A stretch of 64,000 nucleotides of DNA from Rhodopseudomonas palustris HaA2 (lineage in GTDB: Bacteria; Pseudomonadota; Alphaproteobacteria; Rhizobiales; Xanthobacteraceae), in assembly GCF_000013365.1 (NCBI RefSeq), contig NC_007778.1:4402001-4466000 (forward strand). The letters are read 5' to 3'. Of the stretch, positions 35,639-46,492 are shown one piece after another. Position 1 is the first letter of the stretch. Every line of letters starts with the position of its first letter. The notes under the pieces are model-generated. The model saw nothing but the letters and a program-made list of their open reading frames with translations, was not told the DNA's origin and made no database searches. The translations under genes and the position numbers were made by a program.

Positions 35639-36909
35639 GGCGCGACCACGCGGACGCGCTGGTCGGGCACGACGCCGGTGGCGAGCGGAATCACCCGGTC
35701 GCCCGGCGAAAGCCCCTCGATCACTTCGTAGGCGCCGACGCCGCGGAGACCCAGCTTGACCGGCTGCCGCACCGCGCGGCCGCCCGCCACCTTCAGCACA
35801 TAGGGCACCGTCGTCGCATCATTGACCGCGCGCGCCGGGACGACCACCGCATTGTCACGGCGCGCGGTGGCGATGTCGACCGACACCGTCATGTCCTGGC
35901 GCAGATAGTCCGGCGGATCGATCACCGCGAGCTTGATCTCGACCGACGCGCGGTTGATGTCGACCGACGGGTTGATGTAGCTGAGCCTTGCCGCGAAGCG
36001 CTTGTCCGGATAGGCGTCGGCCGAGGCCAGCGCGTGCTGGCCGAGCGCGAGCTGGCCGAGATTCTTCTCGTCGATCTGCACCACGATCTGGCTGTCGCCG
36101 GCCGGCGCCAGCACCAGCAGCGCCTTGCCGGGCTGCACCACGCTGCCGCGCTCGACCTTGCGGGTGATCAGCACGCCGTCGCGTGGCGCAGTAATGCTGG
36201 CATAGCCGAGCCGGGCCTGCGTGGTGTTGAGCGTGGCGCGGGCCTGCGCCAGCTGGGTCTCCGCCATCACGAAATCGCTGCCGACCGGACTGGACGTATA
36301 GACCTGCAACTCGGCGGTCCGCACCTGGGTGCGCGCGACGTTCAGATTTCTGGTGGCGTCGTCCAGCGTGGCGCGGGTGCCGAAGCCGCCGGCCGCGAGC
36401 TTGGAAGCGCGTTCATACGCCGCCTCGGCGTTGAGCAGATTGGCCTGCGCCTGCTGCAGCGACTGATCGGCGGCCGGCTTGGTGAGTTCACGGAGCTGAC
36501 GCACCCGCGCCTCGGCCTGCTGCACCGCGCCCTCGGCCTGGACCACCGCGGCTTCCAGCTCGCTGGCCTCGATCGCGATCAGCTTCTGGCCTTCGCGAAC
36601 CACCTCGCCCTCGCGCACCAGCACGTCGGCGACGGTGCCGGTGATCTGGCTGCCGATCTCGACCCGGTACGGCGTCTCGATATGGCCGGAGGCGACCACG
36701 CTCTGCACCAGATCGGCGCGCGCGACGACGACGGCGACGACCTTCGGGCCGAGCATCAGCCGGGCCAGCCCGAGCCCCGCCGCGATCAGCACCAGCCCGA
36801 TACCGAGCACCGCCCATTTGTAGCGCCAGACCGCGCCCGCCCAGCGGACGACCACAGGCGGCCGCGACTGCAGCGTCAGGTCGCCCGACGGATCGACTTT
36901 GTGCAGCAT
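35635..36909 (-). CDS. Membrane-fusion protein (HlyD/MacA-like)
   Basis: A 424-aa periplasmic adaptor. One N-terminal transmembrane helix (WAVLGIGLVLIAAGLGLARLML), a lipoyl/barrel-hybrid part (GSQITGTVADVLVREGEVVREGQKLIAIEASEL), a coiled-coil hairpin (about residues 115-210, QAEGAVQQAEARVRQLR and TQARLGYASITAPRDG) and a beta-barrel end (VVVPARAVNDATTVPYVLKV). Together with the permease and ATPase genes it forms a MacAB-type tripartite export system; the outer membrane channel would be encoded elsewhere. Confidence 0.93.
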   Translation of the reverse strand: MLHKVDPSGDLTLQSRPPVVVRWAGAVWRYKWAVLGIGLVLIAAGLGLARLMLGPKVVAVVVARADLVQSVVASGHIETPYRVEIGSQITGTVADVLVREGEVVREGQKLIAIEASELEAAVVQAEGAVQQAEARVRQLRELTKPAADQSLQQAQANLLNAEAAYERASKLAAGGFGTRATLDDATRNLNVARTQVRTAELQVYTSSPVGSDFVMAETQLAQARATLNTTQARLGYASITAPRDGVLITRKVERGSVVQPGKALLVLAPAGDSQIVVQIDEKNLGQLALGQHALASADAYPDKRFAARLSYINPSVDINRASVEIKLAVIDPPDYLRQDMTVSVDIATARRDNAVVVPARAVNDATTVPYVLKVAGGRAVRQPVKLGLRGVGAYEVIEGLSPGDRVIPLATGVVPDQRVRVVAP

Positions 36910-37061
36910 GAGAACCCATTGCAGGAGCCGACCGAGCCGTAACCCGCGGGACCCGATGCGCTATTGCGGAAGATCAATTGCGCGGACCTCCGGGCGTGAT
37001 CAAATTTCCGTTGGCGTCGCGGACCTCGTCCGCCGTTCATGACGCGGGCGAAGGGATCCGA

Positions 37062-38087
37062 ATGATAACCGCTGTTGTGCTGGTGCTGATCGCCGCCGCG
37101 CTGTTGTTCGGCTCCGGATGGCTGTCCTGCTCGATCGCACGCAAGCTGGAGGCGCGGTTCCCGCCGCGCGGCCTGTTCGTCTCCGCCAACGGCGTGCGGA
37201 TGCACCTGCTCGACCTGCCCGCGGCGCAGCCTTCCGATCGGACGCTGCCGACGGTGCTGCTGGTGCACGGCGCCAACCTGTGCAGCGAGGATATGCGGAT
37301 GGCGCTCGGCGAGCGGCTGTCGCGCAAGCTGCGGGTGATCATTCCGGACCGGCCCGGGCAAGGCTACAGCGCGCCCGGCCTCGGCCCGCTGGCGTCGCCG
37401 GCCTATCAGGTGACGCTGATCCGCGAAGTGCTGCGCGAACGCGGCGTGTCCGGGCCGCTGATCGTGGTCGGACATTCGTTCGGCGGCCTGATCGCGCTGC
37501 GCTACGCGCTCGACAATCCCGACACCGTGAAGGGGCTGGTGGTGATCAACCCGACCACCCACCCGCGACCGCACGGCATCCGCTGGATCCAGCGCGTGTT
37601 CGACGTGCTGATGAAGCCGTCGATCAACTACACGGTGCTGCCGCCGATGTTCATGGCGATGATGGGGCGCGTCGCGACCCGGATCTTCCGCCCGGAACCG
37701 CCGCCGCCGGACTACGCCGAGCGCAGCCGACTCGGGCTGGCGCTGATGGCGAAGCGGTTCTCCGGCAGCCTGCAGGAATATTCCGGGCTGCGCGATCAGC
37801 TCACCGACCACGTGCCGCGCTATCCGGCCGTCCGGGTGCCGACCGTGATCGTCGCGGGCAGCGCCGATCCGGTGGTGCCGCCGCAGATCCACGCCGAGGC
37901 GCTGGCGCAAGCGATCCCGGGGGCGCGGCTGGTCCGCATCGCCGGCGCCGGGCACATGGCGCACCACGCCCATGCCGAGGTGATCGCCGCCGAAATCGAG
38001 CGGCTGGCGGGCTGCGCCGGCGGCCAGACCACGCTGCGCGCGGTGGAACGCCCGCTGCAGGCCGCTGCGGCACCGCAACGCGCTTGA
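37062..38087 (+). CDS. Alpha/beta hydrolase with N-terminal membrane anchor
   Basis: A 341-aa hydrolase. The N-terminal helix (TAVVLVLIAAALLFGSGWLSCSIA) anchors it in the membrane or acts as a signal. The catalytic Ser is in GHSFGG, oxyanion region HGANLCSEDMR, and the C-terminal His in GAGHMAHH; the acid is probably in AGSADPVVPP. Activity could be esterase, lipase or C-C hydrolase; no substrate clue. ATG 37062 has GAAGGGA upstream. Divergent from the MacAB-like operon. Confidence 0.85.
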   Translation: MITAVVLVLIAAALLFGSGWLSCSIARKLEARFPPRGLFVSANGVRMHLLDLPAAQPSDRTLPTVLLVHGANLCSEDMRMALGERLSRKLRVIIPDRPGQGYSAPGLGPLASPAYQVTLIREVLRERGVSGPLIVVGHSFGGLIALRYALDNPDTVKGLVVINPTTHPRPHGIRWIQRVFDVLMKPSINYTVLPPMFMAMMGRVATRIFRPEPPPPDYAERSRLGLALMAKRFSGSLQEYSGLRDQLTDHVPRYPAVRVPTVIVAGSADPVVPPQIHAEALAQAIPGARLVRIAGAGHMAHHAHAEVIAAEIERLAGCAGGQTTLRAVERPLQAAAAPQRA

Positions 38088-38158
38088 CATCGGCCGGGGC
38101 GGCGATGCAACCCGATAGCGTTGCCTCGCGTTCATTGCCGACAAGCAGGAGATTTCCG

Positions 38159-38407
38159 ATGACTTTCGTCAAGCTGATCTGCGCCGCCGCGCTCGCATCC
38201 GTCGTGACCACCGCGCCGGCCGCGGCCGGGCACAAGTCCCGCCACCATCATCATCACGTCGCGGGCTCGCTCTACAGCCACAATTACGGCCCGCCGGTGT
38301 GGCCGGGCGAGCGCTTCGCCACCTATGACGGCCCGCTGCGCGCACTGTGCAAGCAGGGCGCCGCCGCCTATCGCGGCCAGGACGGCCGTCGACACCCCTG
38401 CTATTGA
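38159..38407 (+). CDS. Small secreted His-rich protein
   Basis: An 82-aa protein with a signal peptide (KLICAAALASVVTTAPAAAG). The mature part begins HKSRHHHHHVAG and ends in GRRHPCY, with one Cys pair candidate (RALCKQG and HPCY). The His run could bind metal. No family recognised. AGGAG lies eight bases before ATG 38159. Confidence 0.7.
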   Translation: MTFVKLICAAALASVVTTAPAAAGHKSRHHHHHVAGSLYSHNYGPPVWPGERFATYDGPLRALCKQGAAAYRGQDGRRHPCY

Positions 38408-38497
38408 CGCCCCCGCGCGTCGCCTTCGATTGCAACGCCGCCGGAACGGCGGCACACTCGCGCCGAGGCCGACCGCCCGCCGCACCGGATTGAAGCC

Positions 38498-38725
38498 ATG
38501 ATCGACATCAGCCCCGAAGAGACCCGCAAGATCGCCGCCGCACTGGTCAAGACGGCGATCGAAATCGTCTCCGAAGAAGACGGAGGCGCACACAACCAGT
38601 GCAAGCTCTGCGGCGCCTCGGTGCCGTGGCTGAAGACCGGCGACGAGATCAAGCACGCCCCCGACTGCCCGGTGGTGATCGCGCAGCGCGTGCTGGCGGC
38701 GAAGCCCCGGCTGCACAGCGTCTGA
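38498..38725 (+). CDS. Small protein with CxxC zinc-ribbon-like motif
   Basis: A 75-aa protein of unknown function: an N-terminal helix (SPEETRKIAAALVKTAIEIVSEE), then CKLCGASVPWLKTGDEIKHAPDCPVV. The two-plus-His-plus-Cys pattern looks like a zinc knuckle. The transglutaminase-like gene follows after 14 bases, so the two may be co-transcribed. Confidence 0.65.
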   Translation: MIDISPEETRKIAAALVKTAIEIVSEEDGGAHNQCKLCGASVPWLKTGDEIKHAPDCPVVIAQRVLAAKPRLHSV

Positions 38726-38739
38726 CGGCGCGGCGCGTG

Positions 38740-39438
38740 ATGGCGGACACCAACGACATCGACGCCTCCGAACGCGCGGTCTGCCTCGCACCGGCGGACT
38801 ACATCGACAGCGACCACCCCGAGGTGCGGGCGCTGGCGGCGCAGACGACCGCCGGCGCCGCGACGCCGGACGACAAGCTCCGCGCGCTGTACCTCGCGGT
38901 GCGCGACGGCGTCCGCTACGACCCCTACGTCGATTTCAGAAGCGCCGAGGTGTTCCGCGGCTCCAGCGTGCTGCGGGCGCAGCGCGGCTATTGCGTCGGC
39001 AAGGCGGCGGCGTTCGCGGCGCTGTGCCGCGCCTCCGGCATTCCGGCGCGGGTGCGCTTCGCCGATGTGCGCAACCATCTGGCGACCGAGAACCTGACCA
39101 AATCGATGGGTACCGATCTGTTCGCCTGGCACGGCTACACCGAATGCTGGAACGCCGGCCGCTGGGTCAAGGCGTCGCCGACGTTCAATCTCACGCTGTG
39201 CCAGAAGCTCGGCGTCGCACCGCTGGATTTCGACGGCCGCACCGACTCCGTGATGCAGGCATTCGACACCAAAGACGCGCGCTTCATGGAATACGTCCGC
39301 GACCACGGCGCGTATTTCGACGTGCCGGTGAAGTTCCTGCAGGCCGAAATGTTCGCGCAATACCCCCACCTCGTCCGCGAAGGCGGCGTGCGCGGCGACA
39401 TGGAGCAGGAAGCGGAGCGGGAGCGGGCGAAGGCGTAG
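38740..39438 (+). CDS. Transglutaminase-like cysteine-fold protein
   Basis: A 232-aa protein with the transglutaminase/protease-like triad: Cys in RGYCVGKAAAFAALCRASGIPARVR, His in FAWHGYTECW, and the acid probably in the following strand. DDKLRALYLAVRDGVRYDPY is the common N-terminal pattern. Such proteins are peptidases or amidases in bacteria; no signal peptide is visible. Two palindromic repeats lie downstream. Confidence 0.82.
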   Translation: MADTNDIDASERAVCLAPADYIDSDHPEVRALAAQTTAGAATPDDKLRALYLAVRDGVRYDPYVDFRSAEVFRGSSVLRAQRGYCVGKAAAFAALCRASGIPARVRFADVRNHLATENLTKSMGTDLFAWHGYTECWNAGRWVKASPTFNLTLCQKLGVAPLDFDGRTDSVMQAFDTKDARFMEYVRDHGAYFDVPVKFLQAEMFAQYPHLVREGGVRGDMEQEAERERAKA

Positions 39439-39473
39439 TCCGTTCGTCGCTTCGTCCAGTGACACCCAGCATC

Positions 39474-39560
39474 GTCATGGCCGGGCTCGTCCCGGCCATC
39501 CACGCCTTGTTTCGACGCGAGCGCAGATTCGTGGATGCCCGGCACAAGGCCGGGCATGAC
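39474..39560. repeat. Palindromic repeat, GTCATGGCCGGG type
   Basis: GTCATGGCCGGGCTCGTCCC against GGCCGGGCATGAC, and inner CATCCACG against CGTGGATG. It can fold into a long imperfect hairpin. Third repeat type in the window. Confidence 0.75.
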
Positions 39561-39611
39561 GAGTTGAAACGAAAGTGCCTGATTTCATCGGCCGGCATTC
39601 TCGGTCGGACT

Positions 39612-39710
39612 CTGAGGAGCCCGGCGAAGCCGGGCGTCTCGAAGGATGGGGCGACGCAGCGCTGGAGGCGCATGGTTCGAGACGGCGCTTCGCGCCTCCT
39701 CACCATGAGG
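39612..39710. repeat. Palindromic repeat, CTGAGGAGCCC type
   Basis: CTGAGGAGCCCGGCGAAGCC and CGTCTCGAAGGATGG on the left face GGTTCGAGACGG, GCGCCTCCTCACCATGAGG on the right. It is related in layout to the element at 31712-31820 but with diverged arms. Confidence 0.6.
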
Positions 39711-39731
39711 TGTGCCGTTGCAAGCGTTCGT

Positions 39732-40748
39732 TCACCTCACCCGCACCGCCAGCTTCAGCAGCGCGGCGACGCTGCGCAGGGTCGGCATCGGGTGGCCGAT
39801 CTGGTCGGCGAGTTCGAGCGGCGCCTGCGCAATCGCGCCGAGTTCCGGTTCGCGGCCGGTGCGGACGTCCTGCAGCATCGAGGTGGCGAACGGGCCGGCG
39901 CTGCGTAGCACCGCGATCAGTTCCTCGATTTCCGGATCGACCGGGCGACCGAGCCGCGCCGCGAGATCCGCAACCTCCTGCGCGATCGCGGCGACGAGGC
40001 GGATGGCTTCGGCGTCGTGGCCGATCTGCTCCAGCGTCGCGCCGGTGAGCGCGGAGACGACGTTGGTGGCGGCGTTGCGGATCAGCTTGCGCCACATCGC
40101 CCGGCGGATGTCGGGCTCGACGGTGACGGCGATGCCGGCGTCGCTGAAGCGCGCGGCGATCTGCGCCAGCGGCGGCGCGCCGCCGACCGCGCCGAGCTGC
40201 AGCTCCTGCCGGCCGCTGACGATGACGTGGCCGCTGCCGAGCATCGTCACCCGGCTGTAGACGACGCAGCCGATCAGCCGCTGCGGCGCGAACAGCGGCA
40301 GCAGCGCGCCGCCGGGATCGACCGCATCGATCGGCCGATCGGCCAGCGGCCCGTTGTCGCCGAGCCCGTACCACCACGGCAGCCCGTTGATCGCCGGCAT
40401 CAGCAGCGCGTCGGGGCGCATCGCGGCGGCGAGCTGCGGCAGCAGCGAAGGCAGCGCGCCGGCCTTCACCGCGACGATCACCAGGTCGTAGGCCGACAGA
40501 TCGGTGAGATCGGCCAATGCCGGCCGGAAGGCGAAATCGCGGTCGCCGTCGCGCAGCGACAGGCCGTGCGTCGCGAGAAAGGACCGCCGCGCGCCGCGCG
40601 CCAGCACCGATACCGCATGGCCGGCGGCATGCAGCCGCCCGGCCAGCGCGGTGCCGATCGCGCCGGCGCCGACCACGCAGACATTCAGGCGCGTAACGGG
40701 CGCCACCGATGCCCCGATGGCGCCCGTGCCTTGCGCGCTGCCGCTCAT
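39732..40748 (-). CDS. 2-dehydropantoate 2-reductase-like (PanE/ApbA) protein
   Basis: A 338-aa NADPH-dependent reductase. The Rossmann motif is VGAGAIGTALAGRL; the catalytic Lys in MWRKLIRNAATN and the strand VIVAVKAGAL match ketopantoate reductases. The C-terminal half (helices from LEQIGHDAEAIRL on) is present, so length is normal. PanE homologues also reduce other 2-oxo acids; location beside a class II aldolase and a Liv system suggests a catabolic substrate rather than pantothenate synthesis. Start ATG 40748 avoids a nonhomologous upstream extension. Confidence 0.85.
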   Translation of the reverse strand: MSGSAQGTGAIGASVAPVTRLNVCVVGAGAIGTALAGRLHAAGHAVSVLARGARRSFLATHGLSLRDGDRDFAFRPALADLTDLSAYDLVIVAVKAGALPSLLPQLAAAMRPDALLMPAINGLPWWYGLGDNGPLADRPIDAVDPGGALLPLFAPQRLIGCVVYSRVTMLGSGHVIVSGRQELQLGAVGGAPPLAQIAARFSDAGIAVTVEPDIRRAMWRKLIRNAATNVVSALTGATLEQIGHDAEAIRLVAAIAQEVADLAARLGRPVDPEIEELIAVLRSAGPFATSMLQDVRTGREPELGAIAQAPLELADQIGHPMPTLRSVAALLKLAVRVR

Positions 40749-40768
40749 GGCGTTCAAAACGCCCGCGT

Positions 40769-41521
40769 TCAGAACGCCGGCCCCTGGGCCTTGATCATCC
40801 GCCGCACCGCGCCGTCGAAGAACAGCCGTGCGAACGCGCTTTCCGCGATCAAGTCTTTCGAATTGTCGACGCATTGCTGGCGGACGTGGTCCGGCAGCGG
40901 CGTGTCGGGACCAGGAATGCCGCCCGCGGCGCACTGGATTTCGCAGGCGCGCTGCACCGTCCACAGCAGCATGAAGGCGCGCGGAATGTCCGGCGCGCCG
41001 ACCGCGACGCCGTGATTGCGCAGGATCAGCACGTCGCCGTCGCCGAGGCTCGCCAGCATGCGTTCGCGCTCGTCGTCATACAGCGTGATGCCCTCGAAGG
41101 TGTGGTAGCCGACCCGGCCGGTGAGCTGCGCGCCGTAGAAGCTGTCGTGGCTGAGGCCGCCCGCCTTCTGCGCCACCGCCGACATCGGCGTGGTGTGGGC
41201 GTGCAGCACGCAGTGCAGATCCTCGCGCGCCGAATGAATCGCGCCGTGCAGCGCGAAGCCGGCCGGGTTCGGCCTGTAGTTGGAGGTGCCGATCAACTCG
41301 CCGGAGACGTCGACGGTGAGCAGATTGTCCGGCGTCACCTCGTTGTAGTTGAGGCCGAACGGATTGACGAGATAGCGCTTCTCCGCGCCGGGCAGCCGCA
41401 CCGAGACGTGGTTGAAGATCATTTCGGTCCAGCCGAAGAAGTCGATCAGGCGATAGCACAGCGCCAGCTCGGTGCGGAGCTGGGCTTCGGTCATGTGGGT
41501 CATCGAGGCGTGGGCGTTCAT
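40769..41521 (-). CDS. Class II aldolase/adducin-family protein
   Basis: A 250-aa protein with the zinc-dependent fold of fuculose-phosphate aldolase: LHAHTTPMSAVA holds two His ligands, ILRNHGVAV a third, and DLHCVLH precedes them. The N-terminal helix AQLRTELALCYRLIDFFGW and NHVSVRLPG are typical. It could be an aldolase, epimerase or decarboxylase acting on a sugar acid or hydroxy acid. It is 20 bases upstream of the PanE-like gene and downstream of the Liv ABC genes, likely the same transcript. Confidence 0.88.
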   Translation of the reverse strand: MNAHASMTHMTEAQLRTELALCYRLIDFFGWTEMIFNHVSVRLPGAEKRYLVNPFGLNYNEVTPDNLLTVDVSGELIGTSNYRPNPAGFALHGAIHSAREDLHCVLHAHTTPMSAVAQKAGGLSHDSFYGAQLTGRVGYHTFEGITLYDDERERMLASLGDGDVLILRNHGVAVGAPDIPRAFMLLWTVQRACEIQCAAGGIPGPDTPLPDHVRQQCVDNSKDLIAESAFARLFFDGAVRRMIKAQGPAF

Positions 41522-41587
41522 GAGCAGGCGCTCCTTGTTGCTGCGAAATCTGTCACCGCCGGAGCGCGCGCTTCGGCGGGCCGCGGT

Positions 41588-42351
<764 letters not shown>

Positions 42352-42355
<4 letters not shown>

Positions 42356-45216
42356 TCGGCGCCTCCGAGATAGGCTTCGATCACGGCCGGGTTACGCTGG
42401 ATCTCGCACGGCGTGCCCTCGGCGAGCTTCTCACCGAATTGCATGACGACGATGCGGTCGGCGAGATTCATCACGAAATCCATGTCGTGCTCGACGACGA
42501 TCACCGCCATGCCTTCGGCCTTGAGCTGCTTCAAGAGCCGCGCCAGCGCCTGCTTTTCGAGATGGCGCAGCCCGGCCGCCGGCTCGTCGAGCAGCAGCAG
42601 GCAGGGGTCGGAGGCGAGCGCGCGGGCGATTTCGAGCACGCGCTGCTGGCCGAGCGCGAGGCTGCCGGCGATCTGCGTCGCGCTGCTCGCGAGCCCGACG
42701 CGCTCGAGCTGGCGCAGCGCCTCGGCGATCAGCATCGCTTCCTTGCCGCGGTCCAGCCGCAGCGCGGACGACAGGAACGAGATGTCGGCGCGCGCATGGG
42801 CGCCGAGCGCGGTGTTCTCCACCACCGTCATTTCCGGAAGGATGCGGACGTGCTGGAAGGTGCGGCCCATGCCGCCGCGCGACAGCGTGCGCGGGAAGTA
42901 GCTGCTTTCGTGGCCGAGGAAATGCACCGTGCCGCTCGACGGACGCTGCACCCCGGAAATCAGGTCGAACAGCGTGCTCTTGCCGGCGCCGTTGGGGCCG
43001 ATCAGCGCGAGAATTTCGCCGGCTTTGGCGTCGAGGCTGATGTTGCGGTTGGCGGCGATCGCGCCGAAATTCTTGCAGACCCCGCGCACCGCCAGCACGG
43101 TCTCGCCCGGCGCGGGCTTGGGGCGCGCCGGCAAGGGGGCCGCGTCGGTCGAGAACGTCCAGGATTTCGGCAGCCGCATCTGGAACAGATCGAGCAGCGC
43201 CGGCCAGATGCCGCGCGGCAGCAATTGCAGCATTGCCATCGCGGCGACGCCGAAGATGATCACCTGGAAATCGCCCTGCATCCCGAGCACCAGCGGCAGG
43301 TTGGTCTGCAGCCACTGATTGGCGAGCACGACGATGCCGGAGCCGACCAGCGCGCCGCCGATCGAGCCGGCGCCGCCGATCACCGCCATGAACAGATATT
43401 CGATGCCCTGGTTGAACGAGAACGGCGACGGATTGAGGAAGCGCTGGTAGTGCGCGTAGAACCAGCCGGCGAGTGCGGCGAGCAGGCATGCGATCACGAA
43501 GGCGGCGATCTTCGCCCGCCAGGTGTCGACGCCGAGGCTCTCGGCCATGATGGTGCCGGATTTCAGCGCGCGGATGGCGCGGCCCGGGCGCGAGTCGAGC
43601 AGATTGGCCATCGCCAGTTGCAGCAGCAGCAGCGCGCCCCAGATCCCGACATACCACGCCTTCGGGCTCACGATCGCGATGCCCAAGATGGTCAGCGGCG
43701 GAATGTTGGTCATGCCGGCCTGGCCGCCGGTCTGCGGCAAAGCGGCGAACAGATAATAGGCGACCACCGCCAGCGACAGCGTCGCCAGCGGCAGATAGTG
43801 CCCCGACAGCCGCGCCGTGATCAGCGAGCCGAACAGCGCCAGCACGAAGGCGACCGCCAGCGCCATCGGCAGCGTCAGCCACGGCGACAGGCCATAGACC
43901 GACGAGACATAGCCGGTGATGTAGGCGCCGATGCCCACATAGGCCGCCTGCGCGAACGAAGTCAGCCCGGCAACGCCAGTGAGCAGCACCAGGCCAAGCA
44001 CCACGATCGCGGCGAGCCCGACATAGTTCAAGAGCGCGATCTCGTAGTTCGACAGCAGCAGCGGCGCCGCGGCGACGGCGAGCACGAAGGCGGCGCCGAG
44101 GCCGGTCCTGATCTGCCGGCGGCGGCGCAGCGCCTCCGGCGACAGGCTCAGTTGCGTCGGGATCGCTTCGCCGCCGTGGTCGTCGTCCTCCTTGATGCGG
44201 TGCTGGCGCAGCGTCTGCACCAGCAGGATCGGGATGATCAGGCTGAAGACGATGACTTCCTTGTAGGTCGAGGCGAAGAACGACGAGTAGCTCTCCAAGA
44301 GGCCGATCAGCAGCGCGCCGAGCGCCGAGATCGGATAGCTCGCGAGACCGCCGAGAATGGCGCCGACGAAGCCCTTGAGGCCGAGCAGGAAGCCGGTGTC
44401 GTACAGGATGGTGGTGGTCGGCGAGATCAGCACGCCGGCCAGCGCGCCGATGAAGGCGGCGAGCAGGAACGAGGTGCGGCCCGCCAGCGTCGTCGAGATC
44501 CCCATCAGCCGCGCGCCGGTGCGGTTCAGCGCCACCGCCTGCATCGCCTTGCCGTACAGCGTGTGCTGCGAAGCGACATACAGCGCCACGATGACGACGA
44601 TGGTGACGCCGAGGATCAGCAGCGTCTGCCCGGCGATCGGAACGCCCATCAGCGGCATGGTGAAGTCGATCAGCGGCGCGGAGCGCTGGCCGCTGGGACC
44701 GAAGATGTACAGCGCGAGCCCCGTCATGACGAAATGCAGCGCCACCGAGACGATCAGCAGCACCAGCACCGAAGCATCGGCCAGCGGCTGATAGACGATG
44801 CGGTACAGCAGCGGCCCGGCGGCGGTGATCACCGCGATCGCGATCACCGCCTTCAGGATGAGCGGCAATTCGAAACTCGTCGCGGCATAGGCCAGCGCCA
44901 GCACGATCAGCGCCGCGCCGACGCTGCGCAGGCTCGACACGAGCAGCGTCGCGAGCCGCTGCCTGCGCCAGCCGGCGGCGATGTCGACGACGAGGTGCAG
45001 CGCGATCAGGAGGCCGAGCAGCGCGAACGTGCCCGGGCGCTGGCCGTCCTGCAGGGTGACGAAGGTCAATGCGCCATAGGAGACGAACTCGCCCTGCGGC
45101 ACGAAAGTGATGCGAGTGACCGAGAACAGCACCACGATCGCCACCGCCAGCAGCGCGTAGACCACGCCGTTGGCGATGCCATCCTGAGCCAGAAACAGGG
45201 CGACGACGAGATTCAC
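42352..45216 (-). CDS. Fused LivH-LivM-LivG ABC transporter protein
   Basis: A 954-aa fusion of three usually separate Liv parts. Residues about 1-340 form a LivH permease (IANGVVYALLAVAIVVLFSVTRI ... GLKGFVGAILGGLASYP). A charged linker (RIKEDDDHGGEAIPT) leads to a LivM permease (about 365-690: IVVLGLVLLTGVAGLTSFAQAAYVGIGAY, IGGAGSIGGALVGS). A Pro-rich linker leads to a LivG ATPase (about 710-954) with GPNGAGKST, LALGQQRVLEIARAL, LLLLDEPAAGL and VEHDMDFVM. The signature reads LALGQ. No frameshift is needed: the frame is open throughout. GTG 45216 is the start. LivF and a LivK-type binding protein gene flank it. Confidence 0.92.
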
Positions 45217-45346
45217 GAGGATCCTTTCGACGGCGCGGGCGGCGCGTCGTCTGCCGTGCGGATGGTCGGAACGGGGTTCGAACGGTGTGCGGGCCGGCCG
45301 CGGATCGCGTCGCCCGCGGCGACGGATCGCGGCCGGCGGCGCGTTG

Positions 45347-46492
45347 TTACTTCAGCAGCTTCCAGGCGCCGTCCTTCACCGCGATGGTGACGATGCTGCG
45401 GGCGTCGAAGCCGGAATGATCGGCCGCAGTCATGTTGTAGACGCCCTGCGCGCCGGTGAGATTCTTGACGTTCTCCAGCGCGTCGCGCAGCTCGGCGCGG
45501 AATTCCGGCGTGCCGGGCTTGGCCTTGGCGGCCGCGATCGGAATGGTGCGTTCCAGCAGCAGGCCGGCGTCCCAGACATTGGCGCCGAAGGTGCCGGGCG
45601 CTACGCCGTACACCTTGGTGTAGGCGTCGATATAGGCTTGTCCCGAGGCCTTCGACGGCACATCGTCGCCGATCTGCGCCTGCACCAGCATCGGGCTCGC
45701 GGCGAGAATGGTGCCCTCGACCTTCTTGCCGCCCAGCTTGATGAATTCCGGCGTCGCGGCGCCGTGGGTCTGGTAGATCTTGCCCTTGTAGCCCTGATCG
45801 ACCAGCGTCACTTCGGGCAGCACGGTGGTGGCGCCCGCCGCGCCGACCAGCACCGCGTCCGGCGCGGCCGACAGAATCTTCAGGCTCTGGCCGGCCACCG
45901 ACGTATCGGCGCGGCTGAAGGTTTCTTCGGCGACCAGCTTGATGCCTTCCTTGTCGATCACGGCCTTGAAGGCCTTGGCGAAATTGGCGCCGAGCGGATC
46001 GTTGGTGCCGATGAAGGCGACCGTCTTGACGCCGTTGGTCTTCATGTGCGCGACCAGCGCGTCCATCACGAGATTGTCGTTCTGGGTGGTCTTGAACACC
46101 CACTTCTTTTTCTCGTCCATCGGCAGCACCACCGCGGTGGTGCCGACCGGCGCCAGCATCACCGTCTTGGCGTCGGCGATGAAGGACAGCACGGCCATCG
46201 CGTTCGGCGATCCGGACGGGCCGATGATGGCGTCGACCTTGTCCTCGATCAGGAATTTCTGGACGTTCTTGGTCGCCTGGGTGGGATCGCTGTTGTCGTC
46301 CATGTAGATGTAGTCGACCGTGAGATTGCCGATGGTCTTCGGCAACAGCGCCACGGTGTTCTTCTGCTGCAGCCCGACCACCGAGATCGGACCGGTCGAC
46401 GACGCGATCACGCCGACCTTGACCTGCGCCGATGCGGCGCCGGCGGTCGACGCGAGCACGGCCGCGGCCAGGAGCGCCTTGAGTTTGTTCAT
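45347..46492 (-). CDS. Periplasmic substrate-binding protein of the Liv system
   Basis: A 381-aa protein with signal peptide (KALLAAAVLASTAGAASAQ) and a Peripla_BP_6 fold: VKVGVIASSTGPISVVGLQQKNTVALLP, DDNSDPTQATKNVQKFLIEDKVDAIIGPSGSPN and GTNDPLGANFAKAFKAVIDKEGIKLVAEETFSRADTSVAGQ. It is the first gene of the minus-strand Liv unit. Homologues bind branched amino acids, aromatic acids or amides; the nearby oxygenase operon suggests an aromatic ligand. Confidence 0.92.
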   Translation of the reverse strand: MNKLKALLAAAVLASTAGAASAQVKVGVIASSTGPISVVGLQQKNTVALLPKTIGNLTVDYIYMDDNSDPTQATKNVQKFLIEDKVDAIIGPSGSPNAMAVLSFIADAKTVMLAPVGTTAVVLPMDEKKKWVFKTTQNDNLVMDALVAHMKTNGVKTVAFIGTNDPLGANFAKAFKAVIDKEGIKLVAEETFSRADTSVAGQSLKILSAAPDAVLVGAAGATTVLPEVTLVDQGYKGKIYQTHGAATPEFIKLGGKKVEGTILAASPMLVQAQIGDDVPSKASGQAYIDAYTKVYGVAPGTFGANVWDAGLLLERTIPIAAAKAKPGTPEFRAELRDALENVKNLTGAQGVYNMTAADHSGFDARSIVTIAVKDGAWKLLK

